A DNA stretch of 64,000 nucleotides from Steinernema hermaphroditum (taxonomy: Eukaryota; Nematoda; Chromadorea; Rhabditida; Steinernematidae). The DNA lies in contig CM059622.1 of the NCBI GenBank assembly GCA_030435675.1, positions 1,860,001 to 1,924,000 of the forward strand, in the 5' to 3' direction. Position 1 is the first letter of the stretch; the number at the start of each line of letters is the position of its first letter. A model generated the notes under the pieces. The model saw only the letters and a list, made by a program, of their open reading frames with translations, was not told the DNA's origin and ran no database searches. A program made the position numbers and the translations under genes. Below, in pieces: positions 11,595 through 21,363 of the stretch.

Positions 11595-13118
11595 TTACTC
11601 ATCGAGATCGTCCTCCAACTCGATCACTTCGATACTCGATTCAGAAAACAAAAGACTTTTGACGGAAAACGGAGAGGTACTGGCTTCGGAGGCAGACTTG
11701 TTGACGCAAACAGGAACCTTTAGATTCTTAAGAGCTTCATTGGCGGCCGCCAAATTCTCCATGGCCCTGACATCCACGGAAGCTTTCTCCTCCTGCGACA
11801 CTTCTTCGTAGTCGTCCTCAGAGGATTCCTCCGACTCGACTCCACAGTCCTCGAAAGATCCGTCGTTAGAAGATTCGTCGACCTTCCGGTTTCCCAGAAT
11901 CTTGTCTTTCTCAACTGTGCAGCGATCACGAAAATCGCCAGCACAGCTGTCAACCCGGAAATTCATAAGATCCTTGATGAGTTGGGCCTTTATGTGCCCA
12001 ATGACACTCATCGGTTCCGATTCTTCGACTTCGGCCTGGGCGTCATTCGAGAGATGCTCCGCTTCTTCCTCGACATTCTGGTGTCCCAGAATCTTGTCTT
12101 TCTCAACTGTGCAGCTATCGAGAACACAGCCAAAGTTACCAAGCAGGAGATTACGGTTATTCCCGTAGTCGGCGGGTTTCAAAGCTTCTTCGGTCATGAG
12201 TCTCTCCTTCTTTTCAGGGGCGAGTCTGCTCTCCAGGTCGGAAACTTGGGCTTCTAACTTCTTCGTCTCCGCCAAGGCGTCCAGATATTGCTGCTTGTAG
12301 TTGGGGGAGTCGATCTTGGCCTTTAAGTCCTGGAGGTCCTTCTTCAGGTCCGAGTTCTCCTTCTTAAGATTAAGGGATTCGTCGACTTTGGCCTGGGCGT
12401 CCTTCAAGAGACGCTCCACTTCTTCTCTTCTTGCCTTCTCCGCTGATGCCAACTGATGAAGCTCCTCAAGTTGGTGCTTCTTCTCGGCAGTGGCCTTCCT
12501 CTGGATGTACTTCAACGTTAAAATCGCATTCTTGAGCTCGTTATTCAAAGCCTTCGCCTGATCCCGAGAGGCCTTGTAGGTCTTAGCTCTGGCGCTAAGC
12601 TTCTCCATCTCCTTCTCGAGATTTTCATATCTGACCTTGGCGTCCATCAGAAGGCCTTCAACAGCCAAGAACTGAAGCTCCTGAAGTTCGTCCATCCTCT
12701 CGGCTTCTTCTCTCTTCCTCTTCTCGGCCTCTGCATCGGTGTCCTTCTTCTGGTTGTTCTTCAGAATCTGAATCGCAATCCGCAGATCCAGCTTCTTAGT
12801 GACCTTCTCCAGTTCCACACCTTTCTCGTACGCTTCGCCGACGGCGTTCATGTAGAGGGCAGCCAGTACCACGGGATCGGAGGGCGACTCTAAGGCGAGG
12901 AGGGCAAACTCGACGGCCTCGTTGAGAAGGTGGAGCGGGAAGCGCTTCTCGAGGATTCCGGATTTGGCGTCGAAGACGGCGGCTGTGAAGCTGTTCCCCT
13001 CGACGATCTTCTTGGGAAGCAAAGTGAGGAAGTCGGCCAGGGATTCGATGCGGGTGGCCAGGGTCGGCGACATGAGTCCCCAGCGCATCTCTTGGAGGCT
13101 CGGAGCTTGGGCGTCCAT
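11595..13118 (-). CDS. Coiled-coil protein with shared N-terminal helical domain
   Basis: This is a single-exon gene of 507 aa. Residues 10-110 (RWGLMSPTLATRIESL, FLTLLPKKIVEGNSF, LYMNAVGEAYEKGVELE) form a helical domain shared with the gene at 17580-18374. Its helices resemble the first two hairpins of the neighbouring MIF4G-like domains. Residues 110-310 are a long heptad-rich coiled coil. The C-terminal third is acidic and contains a duplicated CTVEKDKILG block. No enzyme motif or signal peptide is visible. A cytoplasmic or nuclear scaffold role is possible but only inferred. The ATG at 13116-13118 is the first in frame and is preceded by a clean 5' region. Confidence 0.75.
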   Translation of the reverse strand: MDAQAPSLQEMRWGLMSPTLATRIESLADFLTLLPKKIVEGNSFTAAVFDAKSGILEKRFPLHLLNEAVEFALLALESPSDPVVLAALYMNAVGEAYEKGVELEKVTKKLDLRIAIQILKNNQKKDTDAEAEKRKREEAERMDELQELQFLAVEGLLMDAKVRYENLEKEMEKLSARAKTYKASRDQAKALNNELKNAILTLKYIQRKATAEKKHQLEELHQLASAEKARREEVERLLKDAQAKVDESLNLKKENSDLKKDLQDLKAKIDSPNYKQQYLDALAETKKLEAQVSDLESRLAPEKKERLMTEEALKPADYGNNRNLLLGNFGCVLDSCTVEKDKILGHQNVEEEAEHLSNDAQAEVEESEPMSVIGHIKAQLIKDLMNFRVDSCAGDFRDRCTVEKDKILGNRKVDESSNDGSFEDCGVESEESSEDDYEEVSQEEKASVDVRAMENLAAANEALKNLKVPVCVNKSASEASTSPFSVKSLLFSESSIEVIELEDDLDE

Positions 13119-13727
13119 GGTAGGTGATCGGAGCTACACTGATCGAAGCAGAGCGGAGTGACGATCGTTTGATAGATGGGAATGTGTGAAGCATCATGTG
13201 TGATATGATTTATCCGCGCAGGAACACTAAGGGACGTGGTAGACCGAAGTGTTTACGTTTAGAGTTTAAATAGAATTGAAGCACGTATCGTTTTCGGTTT
13301 AGGAAAGACTCAGGAGGTCGTCAGAGTATCGAAAAGGGGCAATTCCGGCTTTTTACACATGTAAACAACATAGCAAGTCCATAGACATGAACTCTCTTGC
13401 GCATTAGTTGTGATCGGCTCAGCGCCGCCCTCAGTCCTCCTTTCAAGCTACCTTCTCTTCATATTCCTACTCCCAAACAACAACTTCGGAATTGCAGCGA
13501 ATCATCGAAGGCTTGAGTGAGTGTCGGGTAAAGTCGGGCAATGTTGATGGTCTTCTTGGTGAGACGATGGAACAACGACAATCCCGAATTTTACGCCTTC
13601 TAGGTACCGAGGTGATTATTGCATCAACACCACATTTACAACGCCAAGAGCGACTTTTGAAGCGTCATCGAAATGTATTTATCAATGATCATGGAAAGAA
13701 CATCTGATTACAATTTGCAAGAAAAGA
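13119..13727. other. Intergenic, nothing recognised
   Basis: The open frames here (for example the plus-strand one at 13492-13707) are short and show no conserved motif. The stretch probably holds the promoter region of the coiled-coil gene and the 3' flank of the next minus-strand gene. Confidence 0.35.
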
Positions 13728-14747
13728 TCAGAACGTATATTCTCCGGTGAACAGCACATTCCCTAAATATCCATTCTTATACAGTCCATGTTCAAAGCTG
13801 TTTGGTTTCACAAAGTCGATAGAGCACAAGTTATAGCAGCTGTCAAACATAGACATAAAAGGTGTCTTACATACGACGGCTAAGTGACCGCTACTTGGAA
13901 GAATCCGTGCACCGTAATAGGTTTTCTCACTTGGCACATGTCGGAAATATTTTTCAAACAGGCTCTCGTGGAAGTCGATAGGTACGTGGACGAAAAAACT
14001 GTCCCACCTGTAGCAATCGGGGTCTTTTATCCATCTGTCAAGTACCACTTGGAAGGCACTGAAGTTGAAGCCTCGGCAGTGCTCCATTTTGATCTCTATG
14101 CGCTTTGCGGTTGTGCTCAAAAAGAGGCCCAAAAGGAGATTCTCGAAGCTCTCGTCACTATGCCAAGAGCCACTGATGCGCAAATTTACAATGTTCTGCA
14201 GGGTGGCGGTCTCCAATATGAACTCCCTGGCAAACTCCGATCCTTGCTGGAACTCCAGAGATCGGCAATTCTTTGGAAGGAACGGAAGAATCCGTGTGAC
14301 TACATCTGAGTCGTCTTCGGGCCTTAGGTAGCAATGGAACATTCCAAATGGCCTCGAAAGCAGCCTCCGTAGGGCATTCATAAATTGCGCATTGAGCTTA
14401 GTGCGACGATATCCCCTATCCTCTCCAAATGCGATATATTCGTTAGGAGGCCTGTTTTGAGCCCAGCCTATAGAAAGGTAATAGAGCATAGCGTTCTTTT
14501 CGATATCTTCGATTTGAATAAGTCGCTTGTCTCTGATAGACAGACTGTACCCGATGTACTCGTCACTCCCGAGTGGATAGACGGTGAGCAGGTAGAGCGG
14601 CCGTGCTTTCAAGGGATTCCTCCAAACCGCAGACCGAAGTTTTGCAATCTTCAGCAACGGGACATGCAACTCAGTATAAGTGAATTCCACGCTTATCGAC
14701 AGGAGTTCCTTGACCGATTCTATGAAAACAGCAGGGACCTGATCCAT
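13728..14747 (-). CDS. Nematode-specific MDxVPxxF-family protein
   Basis: This intronless gene encodes 339 aa. It starts MDQVPAVFIESVKELL and continues as an all-soluble protein with several leucine-rich, beta/alpha-like stretches (LEFQQGSEFAREFIL, NIVNLRISGSW, AKRIEIKMEHC). The N-terminus recalls large lineage-expanded nematode families that begin MDxVPxxF, possibly distant F-box/FTH-type recognition proteins. This is recollection rather than alignment. No signal peptide or transmembrane helix is visible. Intronless structure and isolation among repeats fit a rapidly duplicating family. Function is unknown. Confidence 0.65.
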   Translation of the reverse strand: MDQVPAVFIESVKELLSISVEFTYTELHVPLLKIAKLRSAVWRNPLKARPLYLLTVYPLGSDEYIGYSLSIRDKRLIQIEDIEKNAMLYYLSIGWAQNRPPNEYIAFGEDRGYRRTKLNAQFMNALRRLLSRPFGMFHCYLRPEDDSDVVTRILPFLPKNCRSLEFQQGSEFAREFILETATLQNIVNLRISGSWHSDESFENLLLGLFLSTTAKRIEIKMEHCRGFNFSAFQVVLDRWIKDPDCYRWDSFFVHVPIDFHESLFEKYFRHVPSEKTYYGARILPSSGHLAVVCKTPFMSMFDSCYNLCSIDFVKPNSFEHGLYKNGYLGNVLFTGEYTF

Positions 14748-15056
14748 TTTGACGCGTGATAGTTGAGATCGCTTATCAGAGGAAAGCCCCAGTGGGCGAT
14801 TCTACCGGCCACTGGGCTTATATATGTAGTAAATAGACTTAAAGCGATGCCCGCTATGTATGTGCGTAAAGACAATGCGAGAACTTGCCTTAGATCATAG
14901 AGACACACACTTCGTTTACTCTTTTCGACTTCGACCGATTCAAAAGGGCCATTAGAAATGAAACTTTAGACACGAGAGCTTTAGACATATCTATAAAAGA
15001 CACGAGACCGAGACCTCATACTACATTCTACCGATTTTCTCTTGTGAGCGGTTGAA
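14748..15056. other. Intergenic, nothing recognised
   Basis: This is a short AT-moderate spacer between the MDxVP gene and the degenerate gene fragment at 15057. No feature is seen. Confidence 0.35.
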
Positions 15057-15534
15057 ATGCGCATGTACGCTGTTACTTTCCACTGTGAGTCTCAGTTCGA
15101 TTGCAACCTGTTGGTCCAATTCTTCCCCGTTCATGCTTCTGACATTCTCGGTGACACAGCGCGCATACGCTTGGTCCACAAGGAACACAATGTTGTTTTA
15201 ATATGCGTGGATATTCAATGCATCAGTTGTTTTGTAGAAAGTCAGAATCTACGTAGACTGCGAGGAAAAGGTCAACCGGCTCTACGGTTTCAATGGATCT
15301 TATTTTGATGGCGATCCTGATGTTCACGGCAATACGAAACTGATTATGATCCGCATGGATCAGACCTCCGGTGAATGTTTTCGGACAGGGTGTTCATTGA
15401 AATTGTGCGTTTAGCAACGACCGGAACTTTCATCTGCCACGAGTTCGAGTGCGGAGATCTCCTTAAAGATCAGGAAGACTACCTCTACCATGTCAGCTTC
15501 ACGCACACAGCCGCGATGCTCGTCGCCAATGTAA
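15057..15534 (+). pseudogene. Degenerate gene fragment, possibly laminin-G/TSPN-like
   Basis: A first block (15057-15191) ending ARIRLVHKEHN can be spliced in frame to 15238 onwards (KVRIYVDCEEKVNRLYGF, then a DGDPDVHGNTKL stretch). The pattern is weakly reminiscent of a thrombospondin-N or laminin-G strand pair. The next coding-looking block (FIEIVRLATTGTF, CHEFECGDLLKDQ) lies in another frame, with no intron long enough between them. That suggests a frameshift. It ends at a GTAAGT donor with no continuation before a repeat element. It is best read as a broken or partial gene. Confidence 0.3.
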
Positions 15535-15737
15535 GTGGTTATTTTATTCTAAAAGAACAAGTCCGCGGGCAACAAACTTGGTTTTAAGCATTGAAAGACC
15601 GGAAAAGCACCCGGGGCCGAACTTGGACGTCAACCTGCATCATGGCACCATATACAACAACAATTACTTTTTAATAAGTAATAATAAAAAACGGATAGAG
15701 TACAATTGAAGTAGGAACGGCGAATCTAGGCGAATTT

Positions 15738-15813
15738 TCTTTTTTTTTCGCCAGGTTCGATCCCCGTCGATGGCATAACTTTTTTCTTGGCCTTACTATG
15801 TTGACGATTTTTT
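15738..15813 (+). repeat. Partial copy of the palindromic element arm
   Basis: It shares a tract containing CAGGTTCGATCCCCGTCGAT, followed by GGCATAAC and a T-rich run, with 16250-16302. The sequence is reversed at 16463-16530. It is a solitary fragment next to an AG dinucleotide run (15815-15832). Confidence 0.6.
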
Positions 15814-16003
15814 AAGAGAGAGAGAGAGAGCTGCTTAATTTGAAACTGTGACAACAAAGGGCGACATTATCATTATAAAGTTCTGTGAAAAATGTGTGAA
15901 CTTTCCACTTCTCCAAGAGGACATCCTCTTGATAACCATAAAAAATACCTTTTCGGGATGCACACAACGAAAATCCGCGGAATGCGCTCAAGATAAAAGA
16001 CTT

Positions 16004-16759
16004 ACAAGGGAGGGTTCCCAAGTGATAAACGCCGATTTGGCTCAAACTTTCTACACTGATAGAACTATGTTCATATAGTGCAGTGATGTATGCTGCACCG
16101 GCAGCATCTTATGTGAGAGGGTCTAAAAGCAGGTTAACAGATAGAGATTAGGTGATATAGTACTGGTGAAACCCTTTCACCGGTGATGAGAGTACGGTGT
16201 AGTGGCTAACGTGGTCAGCTACAGCGCGCTTTTCTTTTCTTTTTTTCAGCCAGGTTCGATCCCCGTCGATGGCATAACTTTTTTCTTGGCCTTACAATGT
16301 TGACCACTGTCTTTAAACCCGTTTGAAATGCACGAAAATCGCCATTTACGAGAGTCGCACAACGACCACACAGCGACAACGTAATGATACTGCGATTACA
16401 GCTTCCTATTGCCTCAAATCAAACGGTTTTCGTGCGATTAAACGGGTTTAAACAGAATGGCGAATAAAGTAAGGCCAAGAAAAAAGTTATGCCGTCGACA
16501 GGGATCGAGCCTGGCAGAAAAAAAGAAATAAAAGTGCGCGATAGTCGACCACGTTATCCACTACACCACACTGTCATCTGCTTTAAAAGAGTTTGAATAG
16601 CACTATATCATCCACTCTCTATCTCTTAACTTGCTTTTAGATCCTTTCACATGAGATGCTGCCGGCGCGGCATACGTCACTGAACTACATGAGCATAGTT
16701 CTATCAGTACAGAAAGTTTGAGCCAAATCGGCGTTTATCACTTGGGAACCCTCCCTTGT
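16004..16759. mobile_element. Foldback element with long inverted arms and tRNA-like boxes
   Basis: The left end (ACAAGGGAGGGTTCCCAAGT at 16004) is the reverse complement of the right end near 16740-16759. The similarity continues through most of the 756 bp, including inner arms around 16315-16345 and 16425-16455, so the whole unit is an imperfect palindrome. Each arm includes TAGTGGCTAACGTGG (A-box-like) and GGTTCGATCCC (B-box consensus), separated by a T-rich spacer, as in a tRNA-derived SINE. No transposase frame is visible. It may be a SINE that duplicated head to head or a foldback DNA transposon that captured tRNA sequence. Confidence 0.65.
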
Positions 16760-17450
16760 TAGCGATCAAAGGAGCCTTCAGAGCCGGTCGGGGTATTATT
16801 ACCACTGTCGCCAATCGTGGTTCAACAAGTCCCAAAGCCTTAATGCGTGAAAACGGAATACTAAGATTATTCCCGCGTGGTGCTTTGAGCCATTGGAGTC
16901 TGACCGATATAACCGCCGCGACCGACCAAGAAATGTTTGGGATTTTGTCCCTCCACCGCTTGTGGCTAGTCTTCAAAGCAGAACACCCCGTGGACATCAA
17001 AGAGTGTGATTTAGGAAGTTGACAGTGTACTTGGCGTGCTGTGTATATTTTCCTATATGGTCCTAATTGAATAAAAATAAACACATCCTAATGAGTGCAG
17101 AAAGAGAAAGTAACAGTGTTTGAGTCATTGGGTATTATCAACTTCAAAAAAACTCTTTTAGAATATGACCTCATAACTAGAGTTGCTTTCCCTACAGTCA
17201 GTGTATTGCAATACCAATACCCAAGTACATACCAACAGCTACGAGTACCGCCGTTCCCACATGCGGGATCGTTTGGCTAAGATTGTTTGGGAGCACTCCA
17301 GATAAGATCAGATAGCGCGGAACGTTCTGTTTGTGAGATTTCAGTCGAATATTTTGTAATTGAGCAGGCGAGCGTCTCAGAAAAACAATGAATACGTTTA
17401 TCAAGAAATAAACCAACGACCACAAAATCGATCCACTTCACTTACAGGTT
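16760..17450. other. Intergenic, nothing recognised
   Basis: Overlapping frames at 16704-17084 on both strands resemble neither each other nor any family I know. The 3' part is the downstream flank of the coiled-coil gene on the minus strand. Confidence 0.35.
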
Positions 17451-17579
17451 CAGTCCATTCACTAGCCGCTCGGCGAACATCTTCAGCATCTCCCGCGTTC
17501 CATCAGCTTGAGCTTTTTCAATGGCGCCCTGTAGCCTGTAGGCGCCCAGGTATTCGAACTGATCCTTCAAGATCTTGTT

Positions 17580-18374
17580 TTACCCGCGTGCCCTGTGAAG
17601 ATCATCATTTGCCAACTTCAAGCTGAACTTGTCTCCTTTCAGCTGTTCGATGGTAGCGTGCAGCTGTAGACGTTCCTCCTCATATTTGGCCATCTTCTCT
17701 TCCGCCTCTCGAAGAAGCACCTCCAGAGCCTGTTTTCCGGACCTCTCCTCGTCTCTCTCTTCTTCGTGGATCTTGCTTTCCCAGGCCAGCTTCTCGATCT
17801 TCTCCTCGAGGTCGCTGTTCTTGACCAGAAGAGAGACCATCCGGGCCATGGCTTCTTCCAGTTCCTCTTCCAGGCGGCGGCATTTCTTCTCCAGAGACTC
17901 ACTTCTAGATGCAAAGTTGGTCTCGTCTACTTGTCTACGCTCCAACTCAAAGAGCCTGGCTCTCATGGCTGCCCTTTTTTCGTCTGCCACCCTAAGGTCC
18001 TCTCCCAAGCCTTGGACCTTCTCTTCCAAGGATTTGAGGTCTTCGACACCATCTTCTAACTCCTGGTCTCTGACATAGACATCATCGACGAGGTTCAAGA
18101 AGGCAGCGGTGACTTCGTAAGGCACATAGTTCCCCGGCGAGTTAACCATCCTGGCGAATTCGATGGTTTTGAGGAGAAGATGCTTTGCGAAGGGCTCCTC
18201 GAGCTCGTCGGATTGGCTAAGAAGAGTGTCCACGAACGAGTTCTCGGAGATGAGCTGCTTGGGAACGGTTTGGATGAACTTGGAGAGTGAGGCGACCTGG
18301 AGGGAGAAGGTCGGGGATCTGAGGCCGTAGCGGATGGAATCCTCATCGACGATGGACATTTCAGGGCGAGACAT
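17580..18374 (-). CDS. Second coiled-coil paralogue, C-terminus apparently cut by a stop
   Basis: From the ATG at 18372-18374 (MSRPEMSIVDEDS) this minus-strand frame encodes about 264 aa. The N-terminal domain (YGLRSPTFSLQVASLSKF, VPKQLISENSFVDTLL, EFARMVNSP) matches the paralogue at 11595-13118, as does the following coiled coil. The frame ends at a TAA at 17580-17582. The same frame continues beyond it with coding-like sequence (ILKDQFEYLGAYRLQGAIEK, ending ERLVNGLNL) to about 17447. No canonical intron removes the stop in frame. An upstream in-frame extension exists but lies in repeat-derived sequence, so the MSRPEMS start is preferred. Confidence 0.65.
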   Translation of the reverse strand: MSRPEMSIVDEDSIRYGLRSPTFSLQVASLSKFIQTVPKQLISENSFVDTLLSQSDELEEPFAKHLLLKTIEFARMVNSPGNYVPYEVTAAFLNLVDDVYVRDQELEDGVEDLKSLEEKVQGLGEDLRVADEKRAAMRARLFELERRQVDETNFASRSESLEKKCRRLEEELEEAMARMVSLLVKNSDLEEKIEKLAWESKIHEEERDEERSGKQALEVLLREAEEKMAKYEEERLQLHATIEQLKGDKFSLKLANDDLHRARG

Positions 18375-18462
18375 GGAGGCTGAATGAAGACCCTGGGAAT
18401 TCAGGATCTTTATGGGGTTATATTTCTCCCATTGCGATACCACTAGATGCGATGCCAAACTG

Positions 18463-18655
18463 CTATACGGTAGGACTCCCGCCATTTCTCTCGTCGTCTG
18501 TGGTAAAACCATCACGCCTGTCCCAGCAGATCGTCGTGGTTTACTGAAATAGCACACATTAGGAGGTGCAATGTTTTATCACGTCGACGATCACGTCGTT
18601 GACGTTATTTTTTGGAAAGGGTTCATGGGGTCATCCACGGATCCATATATGATTT
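18463..18655 (+). repeat. Dispersed repeat, copy 2
   Basis: This starts around GCTATACGGTA, runs through TTTCTCTCGTCGTCTGTGG and a conserved GTTTTATCACGTCGACGATC block, and ends near GGATCCATATAT. It is a direct repeat of 18787-18981 and lies just upstream of the minus-strand coiled-coil gene, where it could influence its promoter. Confidence 0.7.
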
Positions 18656-18786
18656 AAAAAGATGGATAACGATCCCATAAAGCCGGCTTTGAGCAAGCAG
18701 AAATCAAGAGGTGCCGGTGACCTTCAGGATGACTTAACAGCTAGCTCAATGGATGAAGCACACGTTGCAGACCATTTATCTATACC

Positions 18787-18981
18787 GCTATACGATTAAT
18801 CCCATCCCACCATTTCTCTCGTCGTCTGTGGTGAACCGATCCCACCGGTGTTGGGAAACCGTCGTGATTCACTGAAATAGCACACATTAGGAGAGGCAAT
18901 GTTTTATCACGTCGACGATCACATCGTTGACGTCATTTTTTGGAAAGGATTCGTGGGGTCATCAACGGATCCATATATTAA
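18787..18981 (+). repeat. Dispersed repeat, copy 3
   Basis: It aligns along its length with copy 2, for example ACTGAAATAGCACACATTAG followed by GCAATGTTTTATCACGTCG, with scattered substitutions. No open frame is conserved between copies, so the unit is non-coding. Confidence 0.7.
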
Positions 18982-19010
18982 CCGATGAGTAAATGAATCT
19001 CAATCAGAGA

Positions 19011-19259
19011 TGTGTTCTTCTGCAACCACTCAAGTGCCAGAAAAGGCCGGAAGTCGTGCATAACCGCGTTTATTTGCCCCAGCGCTCCCGCGCTTCAGGA
19101 AACCGGGTATAAAAGCTCGCGGTCGGCAACGTCTCTCGCTCGTTCGGCCCCGCCTCTCTCTCTCTCCCCAGTAATCTCATATAATAAAGACTATCGAGAC
19201 TGTAACCAGTGCGTGGGGTCACATACCAAGTAAGGAAGGTTGCCTGTCCCCTCCGGACA
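19011..19259 (+). mobile_element. Possible solo LTR
   Basis: The segment begins TGTGTTC and ends GGACA. It carries a TATA box (GGGTATAAAAG near 19106), a CT-rich initiator region, an AATAAA signal at 19183-19188 and a short downstream tail. This order matches an LTR U3-R-U5 layout. No internal retrotransposon sequence adjoins it, and no clear target-site duplication was found. A host promoter plus poly(A) coincidence cannot be excluded. Confidence 0.35.
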
Positions 19260-19753
19260 CGATATATTTATACTACTTTAAAGAAACATAAGATTTAAAA
19301 AGGACTAACACGCGGGGCCGTAAAACACAGCGAGCTACCTAGAGATGAAAGCCTTAAAGATACCGAGATGCGATATGAATTTCCGAAATCTTCGATCTCC
19401 GGTTTCCTATTGGTCTAAGAAAGTCTCCAGTCTTCTGTTAATTCCAGAACATTGCAAAAGATACACTACCATGCCCCGCATAGCTTGTAACAACTTTTCT
19501 CCAAATACCGGCCCATCTGTCGAGCACAGTTCTATAAACTCTGACTTATCCCATAGAAAATCCGTCTCAAGATGTATGGATAGACGAAACCCTTCATGTC
19601 TCACCCTTTATAGACCTCGTCTCTGTTTAAGGCCATTTCCAGGCCTGTTGTGTGACTGTTTCAAACTGCCGACAGTTCGATACTTTACAAAATCGGTCAA
19701 CAATAAAACAATAATAACAACAAATTGATAACAACTTATTCTCCCCACGTCGC
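19260..19753. other. 3' flank of SURF6
   Basis: I find no gene on either strand that stands apart from noise. A plus-strand frame at 19345-19728 has no motif or splice context. The stretch probably includes the SURF6 3' UTR. Confidence 0.35.
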
Positions 19754-21363
19754 TTAAGCGATACGTCCCTTCTTGCGCAGCTTGTCCATCTTCGCCTTCT
19801 TGACCGTGTCCCGACGCTTCTGCAGGTTCGCCTCGCGCTTCTCCTGTCGCTTCGCCTCGTCGTCCTTCACCTGCTTCTCCCGCTGGCCCCACTTCTTCTT
19901 CTTCTTCTCCTTCATCTTCTCCTTCTTCTTGAGACTCTTCTTGAGCAGTCCGATGTCGTCCTTCACCTTCTCTCCCTCCGCTCGGCTGATCGCGTTGCTC
20001 CAACGGATGTTGTCCTCGATCTTCGCCGCCTTCTCGGGGTCCTTCTCCCGCACCGTCTCTATCCTTTCCTGTCGTTTTTCCGCCTTCTGGAGGAGACGTT
20101 TGTAGTCCTTACCTTGGAACTTGTCTCGTTTGTCGTTCTTTTTTTCTGTCTAAAGTGGCAGAGTTAGTCAAGATAAAAGACGACAGGATCTTGCTCTATA
20201 AGGGGATTTATTCTTCACGGGACCACTCACCTTCTGTTCGTCTTTGACGATGAAATCGAACTTGGAGAACACCAAGTTCCCGTTTTCTGTCGTGGCGACG
20301 GCTTTGGCCCCGTCGTTCCCTTCCTTCTTCAACTTCTTTGCTTTCGGTGCCCCTGAGTCTCCGTTCGAACTAAACACCATCTGTCATCAGTACATCTCCG
20401 ATCAGCACCTACGATGACTCAGCTGGCCTCTTCTTGTCCTTGCCAGCGGCCACGTCCTTCTTGTCCTTCTCCTTCTTCTCTTTCTTTTTCAGTTTTTTCA
20501 TCGACCGTTTTATGCGCTTTTGCTCTTCGTATTGTTGTGCCGTCTTCTTTCCCATTCGGTCCTCTGGAATGTTTCAATTAAGACTGAATTTCTCTAGTTG
20601 GCAAGGCTCTTGGGACTTAAGGAATGAAACATGGATTTGATGACCTGAGGGACGTGATGTAGACGCTTTTGTGTCAGTAGAGGAGAGATTCAAGGGAGGC
20701 TAGGAGCTCGTGGACACCCACGAACTGCCCTACACGTATGTCAATGGCATGGTAAAAGATAGCATGGTACGAGGCCGTTTTTTTTCTTTTCTTTTTTTCA
20801 TAAGAAGGTAGTATCGTAGTAAGAGGACCTGTCTCTGAGTGTCGATTATGGCCATGTCCGATGTATCCATAAGAAGTTTGAGAACATGATCAAGTTTCAG
20901 GTTGGCTCGTGGTTCTGGATATTAGGCTGTACATAAAAGACTGATCTCAAGGAGGCGTTCCAGACTACGGAGATGGTCATCTCCCAGTCACCTTTTCAAC
21001 CAGAAAAGACCCACACCAATATCCACGTTTTAGATCAAGTCCGAAATTACGATCGATTTCAATTATTGTGTACATATTGATAATTATTCCCAACATATCC
21101 TAGAACAACCTACTTCTCAGCGCTTGGATTCTGCCCTGTAACCGTTCTAGGGCCTTCTCACGGCTGTCCTTCGCATCGGTTCCATTGCCAAGAGCGCGTT
21201 CGATGAGGTCGTCATCGTCCGTCTGATCGAAGGCCGACTCGTCGGCGCTCTCTGCCGCCTTTTCCTTCTTCTTCTCGGCCAATTTCTGAGCTCGCAGAGC
21301 TTTCAGTTCGGCCTTTCGGTCCGATTTGTCTTTGGACCCTTTCGGCGCTGACTCTTCTTTCAT
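19754..21363 (-). CDS. SURF6: SURF6-type nucleolar protein (Rrp14 family)
   Basis: Exons run from 21363 (MKEESAPKGSKDK) to the stop at 19754. The chain is SREKALERLQGRIQALR, spliced to KDRMGKKTAQQYEEQKRIKR, then GNLVFSKFDFIVKDEQK, then DKRDKFQGKDYKRLLQKAE, and finally DNIRWSNAISRAEG, LLKKSLKKKEKMKEK and KKWGQREKQ. This is the SURF6 C-terminal signature: an LVF-K/V box, then the W-A-EG-K and basic coiled segments. SURF6/Rrp14 proteins act in the nucleolus in 60S and 40S precursor processing. The protein is extremely lysine/glutamate rich. The ATG directly follows an acceptor-like ATTACAG, so the start may be trans-spliced. Confidence 0.88.

Noticed and set aside
16704..17084. Opposite-strand frames of about 90-126 aa
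   Set aside because: They overlap each other and the end of the palindromic element, and match no family I recognise. A transposase remnant was considered, but no catalytic motif is visible.
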